This document shows, piece after piece, positions 29,364-37,761 of a DNA stretch of 64,000 nucleotides. The notes beneath the pieces were generated by a model. The model made no database searches, was not told the origin of the DNA, and worked only from the letters and a program-made list of their open reading frames with translations. The position numbers and the translations under genes were made by a program. Position 1 is the first letter of the stretch. Each line of letters opens with the position of its first letter. Source of the DNA: an uncultured SAR86 cluster bacterium (GTDB taxonomy: Bacteria; Pseudomonadota; Gammaproteobacteria; Magnimaribacterales; AG-339-G14); NCBI GenBank assembly GCA_902523885.1, contig CABZAV010000001.1, forward strand, positions 248,001 to 312,000, written 5' to 3'.

Positions 29364-30717
29364 GCTACTTAAGATTAAAAAGAGAAAGCACTTTGGTACA
29401 GATGGCATAAGAGGATCTATCTCTAAAGAAACAAATCCAGAATTTGTCCTCAAATTAGGTTGGGCTGCTGGAAAAGTGTTTAAAGAGCAAGGAATCAAAG
29501 CACTTATTATTGGAAAAGATACAAGAATTTCTGGATACATGCTGGAAACAGCACTTCAATCAGGAATTATTTCTGCTGGAGTGGATGTTAGGCTAGTCGG
29601 CCCTATGCCAACGCCTGCTGTTTCCTATTTAGCTAGCTCATTTAAAAATCAAGCCGGTGTAGTCATAAGCGCATCTCATAATTCTTATGAAGATAATGGG
29701 ATAAAATTTTTTGGTGACGATGGAAAAAAAATTTCTAATGACTTAGAAGAAAAAATAGAAAAAAAATTAACTGAAGAATTAGATGTTTCTGAAGCAAAGA
29801 ATTTAGGTAAGGCTGCAAGACTAACAGATGCCAGTGGAAGGTATATTGAATTTTGTAAAAGTTCTTTAAAAAGAAATATAAATTTTAATAAGCTCAAAAT
29901 TGTTTTAGATGTTGCAAATGGCGCCACTTATGATGTGGCTCCTAAAGTTTTTAAAGAACTAGGAGCTGAAATAATTGTTTTATTTGACTCACCAGATGGT
30001 ACCAATATTAATAAGGATTGCGGTTCAACGAATATAAAATTTCTTCAAAAAGAAGTTCTTAAAAATAAAGCAGATTTTGGAATAGCTTTTGATGGAGATG
30101 GAGATCGATTAATTATTGTTGATAAAAACGCTAAGGAATTAAATGGAGACGATATTTTATATGTGTTAGCTAGAGATAAGTTTGAAAATCAAATTACTCT
30201 TGGTTCAAAAGGGATTGTGGGAACAATCATGACAAACAAGGGACTGGAAAATTCTCTTACAAAAATGGGAGTAGAACTAGTCAGGTCAGATGTTGGAGAT
30301 AGATATGTTTTGCAAAAACTAGAAGAACTTAACTGGGACTTGGGAGGTGAGCAATCAGGGCATATTATCTCTTTGGATTCTTCAAATAGTGGCGATGCAA
30401 TTATTGCAGCGATTAAATTCCTTGAAGCGTATATTTGTTCTGGTTTATCTTTGGATCAATTATTAAAACCTTTTACAAAATATCCTCAAATTTTAACTAA
30501 TGTAAAGACTAAAAATTCTGAAAAAGTTCTTAAAAATAAAAATTTTCAAAATTTATTGAGAGATATATCTCTCAATTTAAAAAAATACGATGGAAGAATT
30601 AACGTAAGGCCATCTGGAACTGAACCATTGATTAGAATTATGGTTGAGAGTAAAAACGAAAAAGAGACTAAGTCTGCTTCAAAAATTTTATCTAATTTTG
30701 TAAAAAAATTAACTTAA
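29347..30717 (+). CDS. glmM: phosphoglucosamine mutase
   Basis: GlmM interconverts glucosamine-6-P and glucosamine-1-P on the route to UDP-GlcNAc for peptidoglycan and LPS. The 456-aa protein has the FGTDGIRG start motif, the phosphorylated serine S110 in SASHNSYEDNG, the metal loop DGDGDR and the sugar-binding GGEQSGH. The start is uncertain: the coordinates use GTG at 29347, but TTG at 29356 has a better site (AGGTGA, 5-base spacing). Both are longer than the E. coli N-terminus. Confidence 0.95.
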   Translation: MKFLARLLKIKKRKHFGTDGIRGSISKETNPEFVLKLGWAAGKVFKEQGIKALIIGKDTRISGYMLETALQSGIISAGVDVRLVGPMPTPAVSYLASSFKNQAGVVISASHNSYEDNGIKFFGDDGKKISNDLEEKIEKKLTEELDVSEAKNLGKAARLTDASGRYIEFCKSSLKRNINFNKLKIVLDVANGATYDVAPKVFKELGAEIIVLFDSPDGTNINKDCGSTNIKFLQKEVLKNKADFGIAFDGDGDRLIIVDKNAKELNGDDILYVLARDKFENQITLGSKGIVGTIMTNKGLENSLTKMGVELVRSDVGDRYVLQKLEELNWDLGGEQSGHIISLDSSNSGDAIIAAIKFLEAYICSGLSLDQLLKPFTKYPQILTNVKTKNSEKVLKNKNFQNLLRDISLNLKKYDGRINVRPSGTEPLIRIMVESKNEKETKSASKILSNFVKKLT

Positions 30718-30718
30718 G

Positions 30719-31435
30719 ATGAAATACTTAATAGCAAATTGGAAGATGAATTCCATTGATATTGAGGAATGGCAAAATAGATTTAATAAAACTCTTAAAC
30801 TAATAAAAAAAGACATAGAAATTATTGTCTGTCCCAATTATTTAGATATTATCAAGTGCTCTCAACAGGCTCCTAATTTAATCATGGCAGCCCAAGATGT
30901 TTCTATTCATGACGATGGACCTTTCACAGGACAAATTTCTGCTTATCAACTTTCGAGGAGCTCAGAACAACTAAAATATTGCTTAGTAGGTCATTCTGAA
31001 GTTAGATTTAAAGGAGACAGTAACTCTATAGTCAAAAAAAAATCTCAAAAATTAGAAGGTTGTAATATAAATTCAATACTTTGTGTTGGTGAGGACGAAA
31101 GTATCCTGAATAAGGGAGAAAGAGAAAAATTCCTTCTTAATCAATTAGATTCTTATTTTCAAGACGGACTTTGTCCAAAATTTATTGCTTATGAACCTAT
31201 TTGGGCAATTGGAACAGGCATACCTGCGGATAAAAAGAATATTGATGACGCTTTAAAAATAATTTCTATTTTTTTAAAAGAGAAAAAATTAAAAAAAATT
31301 CCTTTACTTTATGGAGGCAGCGTATCTAGTAAAAATGTCGAAGAAATTATGTCTTCAGATATTTTGTCAGGATGCTTAGTAGGAAATGCTTCGCTTGATG
31401 GTGAAGAATTTGCTAGAATCGCCAAAAAATTTTAG
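30719..31435 (+). CDS. tpiA: triose-phosphate isomerase
   Basis: TpiA interconverts dihydroxyacetone phosphate and glyceraldehyde-3-phosphate. The active-site residues are K9 (ANWKMN), H92 (VGHSEVR) and E159 (AYEPIWAIGTG), and the phosphate-binding YGGSVSS is present. At 238 aa it is slightly shorter than usual (about 250). The ATG is one base after the glmM stop and secG starts 3 bases after its end. Confidence 0.97.
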   Translation: MKYLIANWKMNSIDIEEWQNRFNKTLKLIKKDIEIIVCPNYLDIIKCSQQAPNLIMAAQDVSIHDDGPFTGQISAYQLSRSSEQLKYCLVGHSEVRFKGDSNSIVKKKSQKLEGCNINSILCVGEDESILNKGEREKFLLNQLDSYFQDGLCPKFIAYEPIWAIGTGIPADKKNIDDALKIISIFLKEKKLKKIPLLYGGSVSSKNVEEIMSSDILSGCLVGNASLDGEEFARIAKKF

Positions 31436-31438
31436 AAG

Positions 31439-31753
31439 ATGTTAAGCGTTTTAGTTGGATTACAAATTTTCATTGCCATAGCTTTGATTTTGATTATTCT
31501 TCTTCAGAATGGGAAAGGTGCCGATATCGGATCTGCCTTCGGTGGTGGTGGAAATAATGCTTTATTAGGCCCTACAGAATCAGCTAATGTTTTAACGAAA
31601 TTAACATGGGTATTGGTCTTTTTATTTTTTGTAAATACAGTTGCAATCTCGTTTTATCAAAAATATTCTTTTGAGTCTGAAATTGAAGTATTTTTAGAAG
31701 AATCAGAAGAAACTCAGTCAATATCTTCAGAAATAGAAAATTTACCAGATTGA
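31439..31753 (+). CDS. secG: preprotein translocase subunit SecG
   Basis: SecG is the small, non-essential subunit of the SecYEG channel. The 104-aa protein has two membrane helices (about 3-22 and 54-74) around the conserved cytoplasmic loop LLQNGKGADIGSAFGGG. The tail is acidic. As in Pseudomonas and E. coli, it is followed by tRNA-Leu; only 9 bases separate them, so the tRNA may be processed from the same transcript. Confidence 0.95.
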   Translation: MLSVLVGLQIFIAIALILIILLQNGKGADIGSAFGGGGNNALLGPTESANVLTKLTWVLVFLFFVNTVAISFYQKYSFESEIEVFLEESEETQSISSEIENLPD

Positions 31754-31762
31754 TTATGATGT

Positions 31763-31849
31763 GCCGAAGTGGTGGAATTGGTAGACACGCTACCTTGAGG
31801 GGGTAGTGGGCTTATGCCCGTGGAGGTTCAAATCCTCTCTTCGGTACCA
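31763..31849 (+). tRNA. leuU: tRNA-Leu (GAG)
   Basis: This is an 87-base class II tRNA. The acceptor GCCGAAG pairs with CTTCGGT, keeping the G1-U72 wobble seen in the E. coli homologue. The anticodon loop TTGAGGG between CTACC and GGTAG gives anticodon GAG. The long variable arm forms GGGC/GCCC, and the T-loop is TTCAAAT. CCA is encoded. It is nearly identical to E. coli tRNA-Leu(GAG) in the D and anticodon arms and lies in the same place after secG. Confidence 0.96.
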
Positions 31850-31895
31850 ATACTTGACCTTATTTCTCCTAAATTTTATACTCCCGCCACTTAAT

Positions 31896-31972
<77 letters not shown>

Positions 31973-31976
31973 AATT

Positions 31977-31995
31977 TAGGCCCTTTATGGGCCTA
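31977..31995 (+). terminator. hairpin after tRNA-fMet (partial terminator)
   Basis: A perfect 7-bp stem TAGGCCC/GGGCCTA with loop TTTAT is followed only by TTTATTAT, a weak U-tract. It lies 4 bases after the tRNA CCA and 16 before rimP. It could define the tRNA 3' side or let part of the transcription through into rimP-nusA-infB. Confidence 0.45.
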
Positions 31996-32011
31996 TTTAT
32001 TATGATTTAGT

Positions 32012-32467
32012 ATGAAAATAGAAAAGGAAATAGAAGATATTATTAGCAAGGATATTTGCAATCTTGGCTATATTCTATGGGGAATAGAGTTATCAGGTAA
32101 AAATAACTCAAAACTAATAAGAGTCTATATAGATAATGAGGATGCACCTATTAATTTAGGAGATTGTGAAAAAGTAAATATACAAATTAAAGAAGTTTTA
32201 GAAAACACAGAGCTTATTAATTTTAATTTTAGCTTAGAAGTTTCGTCACCAGGCATAGAAAGGACTTTTTTTAATATGGAACAGCTCAAGAACTTTAGAG
32301 AGCAAACTATACTTGTAAAATTTGAAGAAGATTCCCGAAAAGATTCTGTTTTAGGTAAACTTCTTTCTGTTTCTGATAATTATATTGAGGTTATGAACAA
32401 TAAAAAAGAACCTATTAAAATAGACGCAAATAGTTACATTACATCAAAACTAATTTACGAAGGATAA
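32012..32467 (+). CDS. rimP: ribosome maturation factor RimP
   Basis: RimP assists 30S subunit assembly. The 151-aa protein shows the N-terminal alpha/beta domain (LIRVYIDNEDAPINLGDCEKVN), the conserved LEVSSPGIERTF motif, and the C-terminal SH3-like barrel. It is first in the rimP-nusA-infB-rbfA-truB-rpsO-pnp cluster and ends 2 bases before nusA. Confidence 0.95.
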   Translation: MKIEKEIEDIISKDICNLGYILWGIELSGKNNSKLIRVYIDNEDAPINLGDCEKVNIQIKEVLENTELINFNFSLEVSSPGIERTFFNMEQLKNFREQTILVKFEEDSRKDSVLGKLLSVSDNYIEVMNNKKEPIKIDANSYITSKLIYEG

Positions 32468-32469
32468 AA

Positions 32470-33942
32470 ATGAATGAAGAAATTTTAACAATAGCTGAGT
32501 CTGTATCCAACGAGAAAGATTTACCTAAAGAAACAATTTTTGAAGCAATAGAATTAGCATTAGCTAGTGCAGCAAAGAAAAAATTTACCGAAGAAGTTTC
32601 CATTAAAGTTGATATTGATCCTGATACCGGAGAGTATTCCTCTTATAGGACTTGGGAAGTTGTAGATTTTGATAATTATGAAGAACCTAATTTTCATATT
32701 TTGGTTGATAGTGATAATGCAGAAGAAAAAGGGCTCAAAGTTGGAGATATTCATAGAGAACCAATAGAAAATCCAGAATTTGGAAGAATCGCAGCACAAG
32801 CTGCCAAACAAGTCATAGTTCAAAAGGTCAGAGATGCGGAAAGATTGGAGATAATCAAAAAATTCAGGCCTTATTTAGGAACTTTAATAAATGGAACGGT
32901 AAAAAAAGTAACAAGAGAATTAATAATTGTAGATTTGGGAGATAATGCAGAAGCTTCTTTGCCAAGAAGAGATTTAGTTCAGGGAGAAATTTATAGAGTG
33001 GGAGACAGAATTAAAGGAATTCTTGAGGAAAGCGTAAGAGAGAATAGAGGAGCTCAACTAGTTTTATCCAGAAGTAGTAAAGAAATGGTAACTGAATTAT
33101 TCAAACTTGAAGTCCCTGAAATCGCTGAGGAGGTAATTCAGATTAGGTCAGTGGCTAGAGATCCAGGAGCCAGAACAAAAATTGCAGTCAAAACCAATGA
33201 TGTTCGAATAGATCCTGTAGGAGCATGTGTTGGAATGAGAGGATCGAGAGTTCAAGCCGTTTCTAATGAATTAGGAAGTGAAAGAATTGATATCGTGGTT
33301 TGGGATGACGATCCAGCGAAGCTTCTAATAAATACTCTTTCTCCTGCAGAAGTTACGTCCATTGTAATGGACGATGATTCAGGAATTATGGAAGTAATAG
33401 TTAAAGACGAAAATCTGGCTTTGGCAATCGGAAGAAATGGACAGAATATAAGATTAGCTTCAGAATTGGTTGGCTGGGAAATACAGATAAGTGGGGAAAA
33501 TGATAATCTTGATGTAAAAGAATCTCCAGAAAATGCTCTCATAAAGTATATCGGTGTAGATCAAGAACTTGCAGATAAATTGATGGAAAATGGCCTTGAC
33601 TCAGTTCAAAAAATTTCTCAAGCAGAAGCAAAAGATTTTGCAAAAATTGAAGAACTTGATTCAGAAATTATTGATACTTTAATAGAAAGAGCTGAAGAAG
33701 CTCTACTTGAAATCGCTATTGCTGAAATGGACGAAGAATCAGTTGAAGCTGAAATAGATAGCACCTTGGAAAGCATTGAGTCACTTAAGCCAGAGTATAT
33801 AGAGCTTTTAAAAACTGCTGGTATTAAAGACAAAGAAAATTTAGCTGATTTATCTTCTGATGAGTTATCTCCAATTTTAGATTTAAGCGAGGAAGAAGCA
33901 GGAAAAATAATAATGGATGCCCGAGCGGATTGGTTTAATTAA
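32470..33942 (+). CDS. nusA: transcription termination/antitermination factor NusA
   Basis: NusA binds RNA polymerase and nascent RNA, modulating pausing, Rho termination and antitermination. It is 490 aa (E. coli 495). The order is the polymerase-binding N-terminal domain (1-130), an S1 domain (GTLINGTVKKVTRELIIVDL), KH1 and KH2 (DPVGACVGMRGSRVQ, AIGRNGQNIRLAS), and two acidic C-terminal helix-hairpin repeats (about 345-490). The ATG follows AAGGAT. Confidence 0.97.
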   Translation: MNEEILTIAESVSNEKDLPKETIFEAIELALASAAKKKFTEEVSIKVDIDPDTGEYSSYRTWEVVDFDNYEEPNFHILVDSDNAEEKGLKVGDIHREPIENPEFGRIAAQAAKQVIVQKVRDAERLEIIKKFRPYLGTLINGTVKKVTRELIIVDLGDNAEASLPRRDLVQGEIYRVGDRIKGILEESVRENRGAQLVLSRSSKEMVTELFKLEVPEIAEEVIQIRSVARDPGARTKIAVKTNDVRIDPVGACVGMRGSRVQAVSNELGSERIDIVVWDDDPAKLLINTLSPAEVTSIVMDDDSGIMEVIVKDENLALAIGRNGQNIRLASELVGWEIQISGENDNLDVKESPENALIKYIGVDQELADKLMENGLDSVQKISQAEAKDFAKIEELDSEIIDTLIERAEEALLEIAIAEMDEESVEAEIDSTLESIESLKPEYIELLKTAGIKDKENLADLSSDELSPILDLSEEEAGKIIMDARADWFN

Positions 33943-33955
33943 TTAAAAGAAAAAA

Positions 33956-36259
33956 GTGAACGTAACACAGTTATCAAAAGCTATTGGCTTCGAGCCTGAA
34001 AATCTCCTTAAACAAATGTCAGCGGCTGGCTTGTCTCATAAGTCAATTACTGACGAGGTTAATAACGAAGATAAAAAAACCCTTTTAACTTTTTTAAAAT
34101 CTTCAAAGAAGACATCAAAAAAAACTATTTCTTTGAAAAAAGATACTCCATCTGCAAAAAAGGGCATATCAATAACTAGGTTGAATCAGAACTTATCCGA
34201 AACAAAATCAACTACAAAAGCTGATTTAAGTGGAGACATAGATTTTGATGCTGCAGAAGCAAAAAGAAAAGATGCTGAAAAAAAAGTAGAGCAGGCTAAA
34301 GAAGAAAAACAAAACCAAACTGTAAAAAGGATAAAGAAACCGTCCACTTCGGAAGTAAAAGTTCAAAAAAAGTCTTTGGTAAATACTAAAATCCAATTCA
34401 AAGAAAAACAAGAATCAAAAAAAGATAAAAGAGAACTTGAAGGGGAAAAGTACTTAGAAACAAAACTTTCTAATGTTCAAGAGTTTGAAAAGCCTGCCGA
34501 GTTCATTCAAAAAGAAATTAAAATACCTGAAACCATCTCTGTTTCAGATCTAGCAAAAGACTTATCTATTAAATCTGGAGAGTTAATCAAAACTTTAATG
34601 AATAACGGGGTTATGGTCACTCTCAACCAATTTATCGATCAAGAAACAGCTCTAGTTGTTACAGAGGAGCTAGGTCATATAGGCATACCCTTTACAGAAA
34701 ATGAAGATGAAGAGAATTTAATTGAAAATATCCAATATGAAGGAGAAGTGGAACCTCGCAATGCAATTGTCTCTGTTTTGGGTCATGTAGATCATGGAAA
34801 AACATCTATTCTTGATTTTATAAGAAAATCTTCTGTTGCTGACTCGGAAGAGGGTGGAATTACTCAAGGAATCGGTGCTTATCAAGTTGAATATAATGAT
34901 TCATTAATAACTTTCATTGACACACCTGGACATGCAGCTTTTTCACAGATGCGAGCAAGAGGAGCTAATTCAACTGATATAGTTATTTTGGTCGTCGCTG
35001 CTGACGACAGCGTTAAGCCACAAACTGAAGAGGCATACAATCATGCAAAAGATGCTGGCGTTCAAATTATTGTTGCGATAAATAAGATAGATACTCCAGA
35101 TGCTGATATTGAGAAAGTGAAAGGTGACCTTTCAGCAATTGGCTTAGTTCCAGAAGATTGGGGGGGCGATACCCAAATGATTCCAGTTTCTGCTAAAAAT
35201 GGAGATGGCATGAATGATTTATTAGATAGCATTCAATTAGTTTCAGAGCTAATGGAACTTAAAACAAATCATACTGGCCCCGCAGCGGGAATTGTTTTGG
35301 AATCTGGTGTAAGAAAAGGAGAAGGCTCAGTTGCAACTTTACTTGTTCAAAAAGGGACCTTACAGTCCGGTGATTATATTTTAGTAGGAGATCAATCAAG
35401 AAAAATTAGAGCTTTAAAAGATTTCAATGAAAATTTAATCAAACAAGCTATACCATCATCTCCAGTTTTTATCTCTGGCTTAGAGTTTCCACCTTCGGCA
35501 GGAGACGAGTTTATTGTTGTTAAAGACGAAAAAGCAGCAAAAGTGTTGTCAGAAAACAGAGCAAATAAAATTCGAGATAAAAGACTAGCTCAAAAAAGCG
35601 TCGTAAATATGGAAAATATTTTTGCGAATGCAAGCGAGGGAGTCAAACCATCTATAAATCTAATTTTAAAATCAGATACTAATGGCTCTTTGGAGGCGCT
35701 ATCTGGCTCAATATTAAACATGAACGTTGAAGAAGCAAAAATTAAAATCGTTTTAGATGCTGTCGGTCCAATAACTCCAAATGATGTTAACTTAGCTATT
35801 GCTTCTGAGGCGTTTATTTTCGGCTTTAACGTTAGAGCTGAGACTGCCGCTACAGATTTAGCAGAGCAAGAAGGAGTTTCAATTCAATATTTTGGAATAA
35901 TTTATGATCTAATTGATGCTGTTAAAAAAGTAGTTGAAGGGTCGTTGGATCCAGATATAAAAGAATCTATTTTAGGAAAAGCGAAAGTTAAGGATATATT
36001 TAAGTCTCCAAAATTTGGGTTTATTGCAGGATCTGTCGTGGAAGATGGAACCATTTATCCCAATAAAAATGTGAGAGTTATTAGAGACAATACAGTTATA
36101 CATGAAGGAATGTTAGATTCATTGAGAAGATTTAAAGATGAGGCTAAGGAAGTAAAGAGTGGAACTGAATGTGGAATAGGAATTACAAATTACACGGATA
36201 TAAAAGAGGGTGATATTATTGAAGTGTTTCAAAGAGAAGAAATACAGAGAAAGCTATAG
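33956..36259 (+). CDS. infB: translation initiation factor IF-2
   Basis: IF-2 is the GTPase that brings initiator tRNA to the 30S subunit. It is 767 aa, shorter than in E. coli (890) because the charged, low-complexity N-terminal region (about 45-190) is reduced. The IF2_N domain is at about 195-245. G1 is GHVDHGKT at 276-283, with DTPGHAAF and NKID following. Domains II-IV end in the conserved [19 protein letters not shown]. The start is GTG. Confidence 0.97.
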   Translation: MNVTQLSKAIGFEPENLLKQMSAAGLSHKSITDEVNNEDKKTLLTFLKSSKKTSKKTISLKKDTPSAKKGISITRLNQNLSETKSTTKADLSGDIDFDAAEAKRKDAEKKVEQAKEEKQNQTVKRIKKPSTSEVKVQKKSLVNTKIQFKEKQESKKDKRELEGEKYLETKLSNVQEFEKPAEFIQKEIKIPETISVSDLAKDLSIKSGELIKTLMNNGVMVTLNQFIDQETALVVTEELGHIGIPFTENEDEENLIENIQYEGEVEPRNAIVSVLGHVDHGKTSILDFIRKSSVADSEEGGITQGIGAYQVEYNDSLITFIDTPGHAAFSQMRARGANSTDIVILVVAADDSVKPQTEEAYNHAKDAGVQIIVAINKIDTPDADIEKVKGDLSAIGLVPEDWGGDTQMIPVSAKNGDGMNDLLDSIQLVSELMELKTNHTGPAAGIVLESGVRKGEGSVATLLVQKGTLQSGDYILVGDQSRKIRALKDFNENLIKQAIPSSPVFISGLEFPPSAGDEFIVVKDEKAAKVLSENRANKIRDKRLAQKSVVNMENIFANASEGVKPSINLILKSDTNGSLEALSGSILNMNVEEAKIKIVLDAVGPITPNDVNLAIASEAFIFGFNVRAETAATDLAEQEGVSIQYFGIIYDLIDAVKKVVEGSLDPDIKESILGKAKVKDIFKSPKFGFIAGSVVEDGTIYPNKNVRVIRDNTVIHEGMLDSLRRFKDEAKEVKSGTECGIGITNYTDIKEGDIIEVFQREEIQRKL

Positions 36260-36261
36260 AT

Positions 36262-36567
36262 TTGTTTGACTCACTACCATATAAAAGATCTCAAAGAGTT
36301 TCTGATTCGATTAAAAAAGAAGTTGCGTCCATATTTTTATTTAAAGTTAATGATCCTCGGTTAAGAAATATTACTATTACAAATGTTGTGCTTTCAGATG
36401 ATTTATCTAATGCAAAGATTTTTTATTCAACTATTAACTTAAAGGATGAAGAAGTCTCTATTAAAAAAGCTTTAGATAAATCTAAGGGTTTTATAAGAAC
36501 GATGTTGGGAAAATCGATAAGTTTAAAAAAAATACCAACCATTTCGTTTTTTAAAGACGATATTTAA
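36262..36567 (+). CDS. rbfA: ribosome-binding factor A, C-terminally short
   Basis: RbfA helps mature the 5' end of 16S rRNA and supports growth in the cold. The KH-like core is recognisable (RSQRVSDSIKKEVASI, DPRLRNITITNVVLSDDLSNAKIFYS, KSKGFIRTMLGKSISLKKIPTISFF). It stops at FFKDDI, 101 aa against 133 in E. coli, so the last strand/helix region and tail are missing. No frameshift explains this; truB begins 2 bases later. The start is TTG, 2 bases after infB. Confidence 0.9.
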   Translation: MFDSLPYKRSQRVSDSIKKEVASIFLFKVNDPRLRNITITNVVLSDDLSNAKIFYSTINLKDEEVSIKKALDKSKGFIRTMLGKSISLKKIPTISFFKDDI

Positions 36568-36569
36568 AA

Positions 36570-37436
36570 ATGTTATCTGGAATTTTAGTTTTAGATAAGC
36601 CAAAAAATATATCATCAGGCAACTACGTTAGAAAATTAAAAAAATATTTGTCAAAAGAAAAGGTAGGACATGCAGGAACTTTAGATCCTATGGCTACCGG
36701 AATTTTAATTGCTTGTGTTGGACAGATGACAAGATTTTCAGACTACTTAGCTAATTTACCTAAATCATATGAAGCTGAAATATTATTAGGACAGCAGACT
36801 AATACAGGGGATATTGAAGGAAAAGTAATAGAAAGAACCAACTTTATTCCATCAAAAAATGAGTTAGAAAAAATTCTTAATTGTTTTGTTGGAGAGATAG
36901 ATCAGGTACCCCCTATCTATTCAGCTTTAAAATATAAAGGGAAATCACTTTATAAATATGCCAGAAAAGGGGTAAATCTAAATATGAATTCAAGAAAAAT
37001 ATTGATTCATGAAATTAATTTTATTTCTTTTGAAAAAAATATTCTTAAATTAGAAATATCTTGTGGAAGGGGCACTTATATAAGAGTTCTTGCCGAGGAC
37101 ATTTCAAAAAAAGCAGGAAGTTTAGGTACTCTTCTGAACCTTAGAAGAACTGAATCTGCAGGTTTTAAGGTTGAGGACTCTTTGAGAGAAGAAAGCTTGC
37201 GTAATGATAATTTTAGAGAAAAAATAATTTCTCCTGGGGATGCACTAAATCGCCTAGATGATATACAATGCCGATCAGAAATTATAGAAAAAATAACAAA
37301 AGGTCAAAAAGTTGAAATGAAATTGACCAGTGAAGACAAGTTTTTAAGGTTATTTGATAAAAACAAAAATTTTATAGGAGTTGTCGAAAACTGTAACGGC
37401 TTTATAAAGCCCAAAAGATTGTTAACTATTGATTAA
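36570..37436 (+). CDS. truB: tRNA pseudouridine-55 synthase
   Basis: TruB makes pseudouridine 55 in the T-loop of tRNAs and acts as a tRNA chaperone. The catalytic Asp is D39 in [26 protein letters not shown] and [14 protein letters not shown] are further family motifs. It is 288 aa (E. coli 314), with a small C-terminal PUA-like part. It follows rbfA after 2 bases. Confidence 0.96.
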   Translation: MLSGILVLDKPKNISSGNYVRKLKKYLSKEKVGHAGTLDPMATGILIACVGQMTRFSDYLANLPKSYEAEILLGQQTNTGDIEGKVIERTNFIPSKNELEKILNCFVGEIDQVPPIYSALKYKGKSLYKYARKGVNLNMNSRKILIHEINFISFEKNILKLEISCGRGTYIRVLAEDISKKAGSLGTLLNLRRTESAGFKVEDSLREESLRNDNFREKIISPGDALNRLDDIQCRSEIIEKITKGQKVEMKLTSEDKFLRLFDKNKNFIGVVENCNGFIKPKRLLTID

Positions 37437-37445
37437 AACTGGAAC

Positions 37446-37459
37446 GGAGGAAGTTCTTG
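37446..37459 (+). promoter_or_regulatory. strong ribosome-binding site for a TTG start (rpsO)
   Basis: GGAGG at 37446-37450 is followed by a 6-base spacer and TTG at 37457. It is one of the best ribosome sites in the window and fixes the start of rpsO, for which no in-frame ATG gives the expected S15 N-terminus. Confidence 0.7.
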
Positions 37460-37726
37460 AGTTTAGGGACAGATAAGAAAAAAGAGGTGATGAATAAACA
37501 CGCTAGGTCTGAAGTAGATACTGGTTCTCCAGAGGTACAAATAGCTTTGTTAACCGAAAATATTAGCGCATTACAAAGTCATTTTGATGAACATAAAAAA
37601 GATCATCACTCTCGTCAAGGTCTTATTAGAATGGTCAATAAAAGAAGAAAGCTTTTAGACTATCTTAAAAAAAAGGACCTTAAAAAGTATAGCTCCTTAC
37701 TTAAAGAACTTAATTTAAGAAAATAA
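37457..37726 (+). CDS. rpsO: 30S ribosomal protein S15
   Basis: S15 is a primary 16S rRNA-binding protein. The 89-aa product aligns end to end with E. coli S15 ([56 protein letters not shown]). The start is TTG behind a strong GGAGG site. It lies between truB and pnp as usual, with a short hairpin between it and pnp. Confidence 0.98.
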   Translation: MSLGTDKKKEVMNKHARSEVDTGSPEVQIALLTENISALQSHFDEHKKDHHSRQGLIRMVNKRRKLLDYLKKKDLKKYSSLLKELNLRK

Positions 37727-37727
37727 T

Positions 37728-37746
37728 TTAGATTATTTCAATCTAA
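37728..37746 (+). promoter_or_regulatory. hairpin between rpsO and pnp
   Basis: A perfect 7-bp stem TTAGATT/AATCTAA with a 5-base loop occupies the short rpsO-pnp gap. In E. coli this gap holds the rpsO terminator and an RNase III-cut hairpin through which PNPase controls its own mRNA. This small A/U-rich stem has no U-tract. It may be a minimal counterpart or chance. Confidence 0.35.
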
Positions 37747-37761
37747 TCAACACAAAATATT

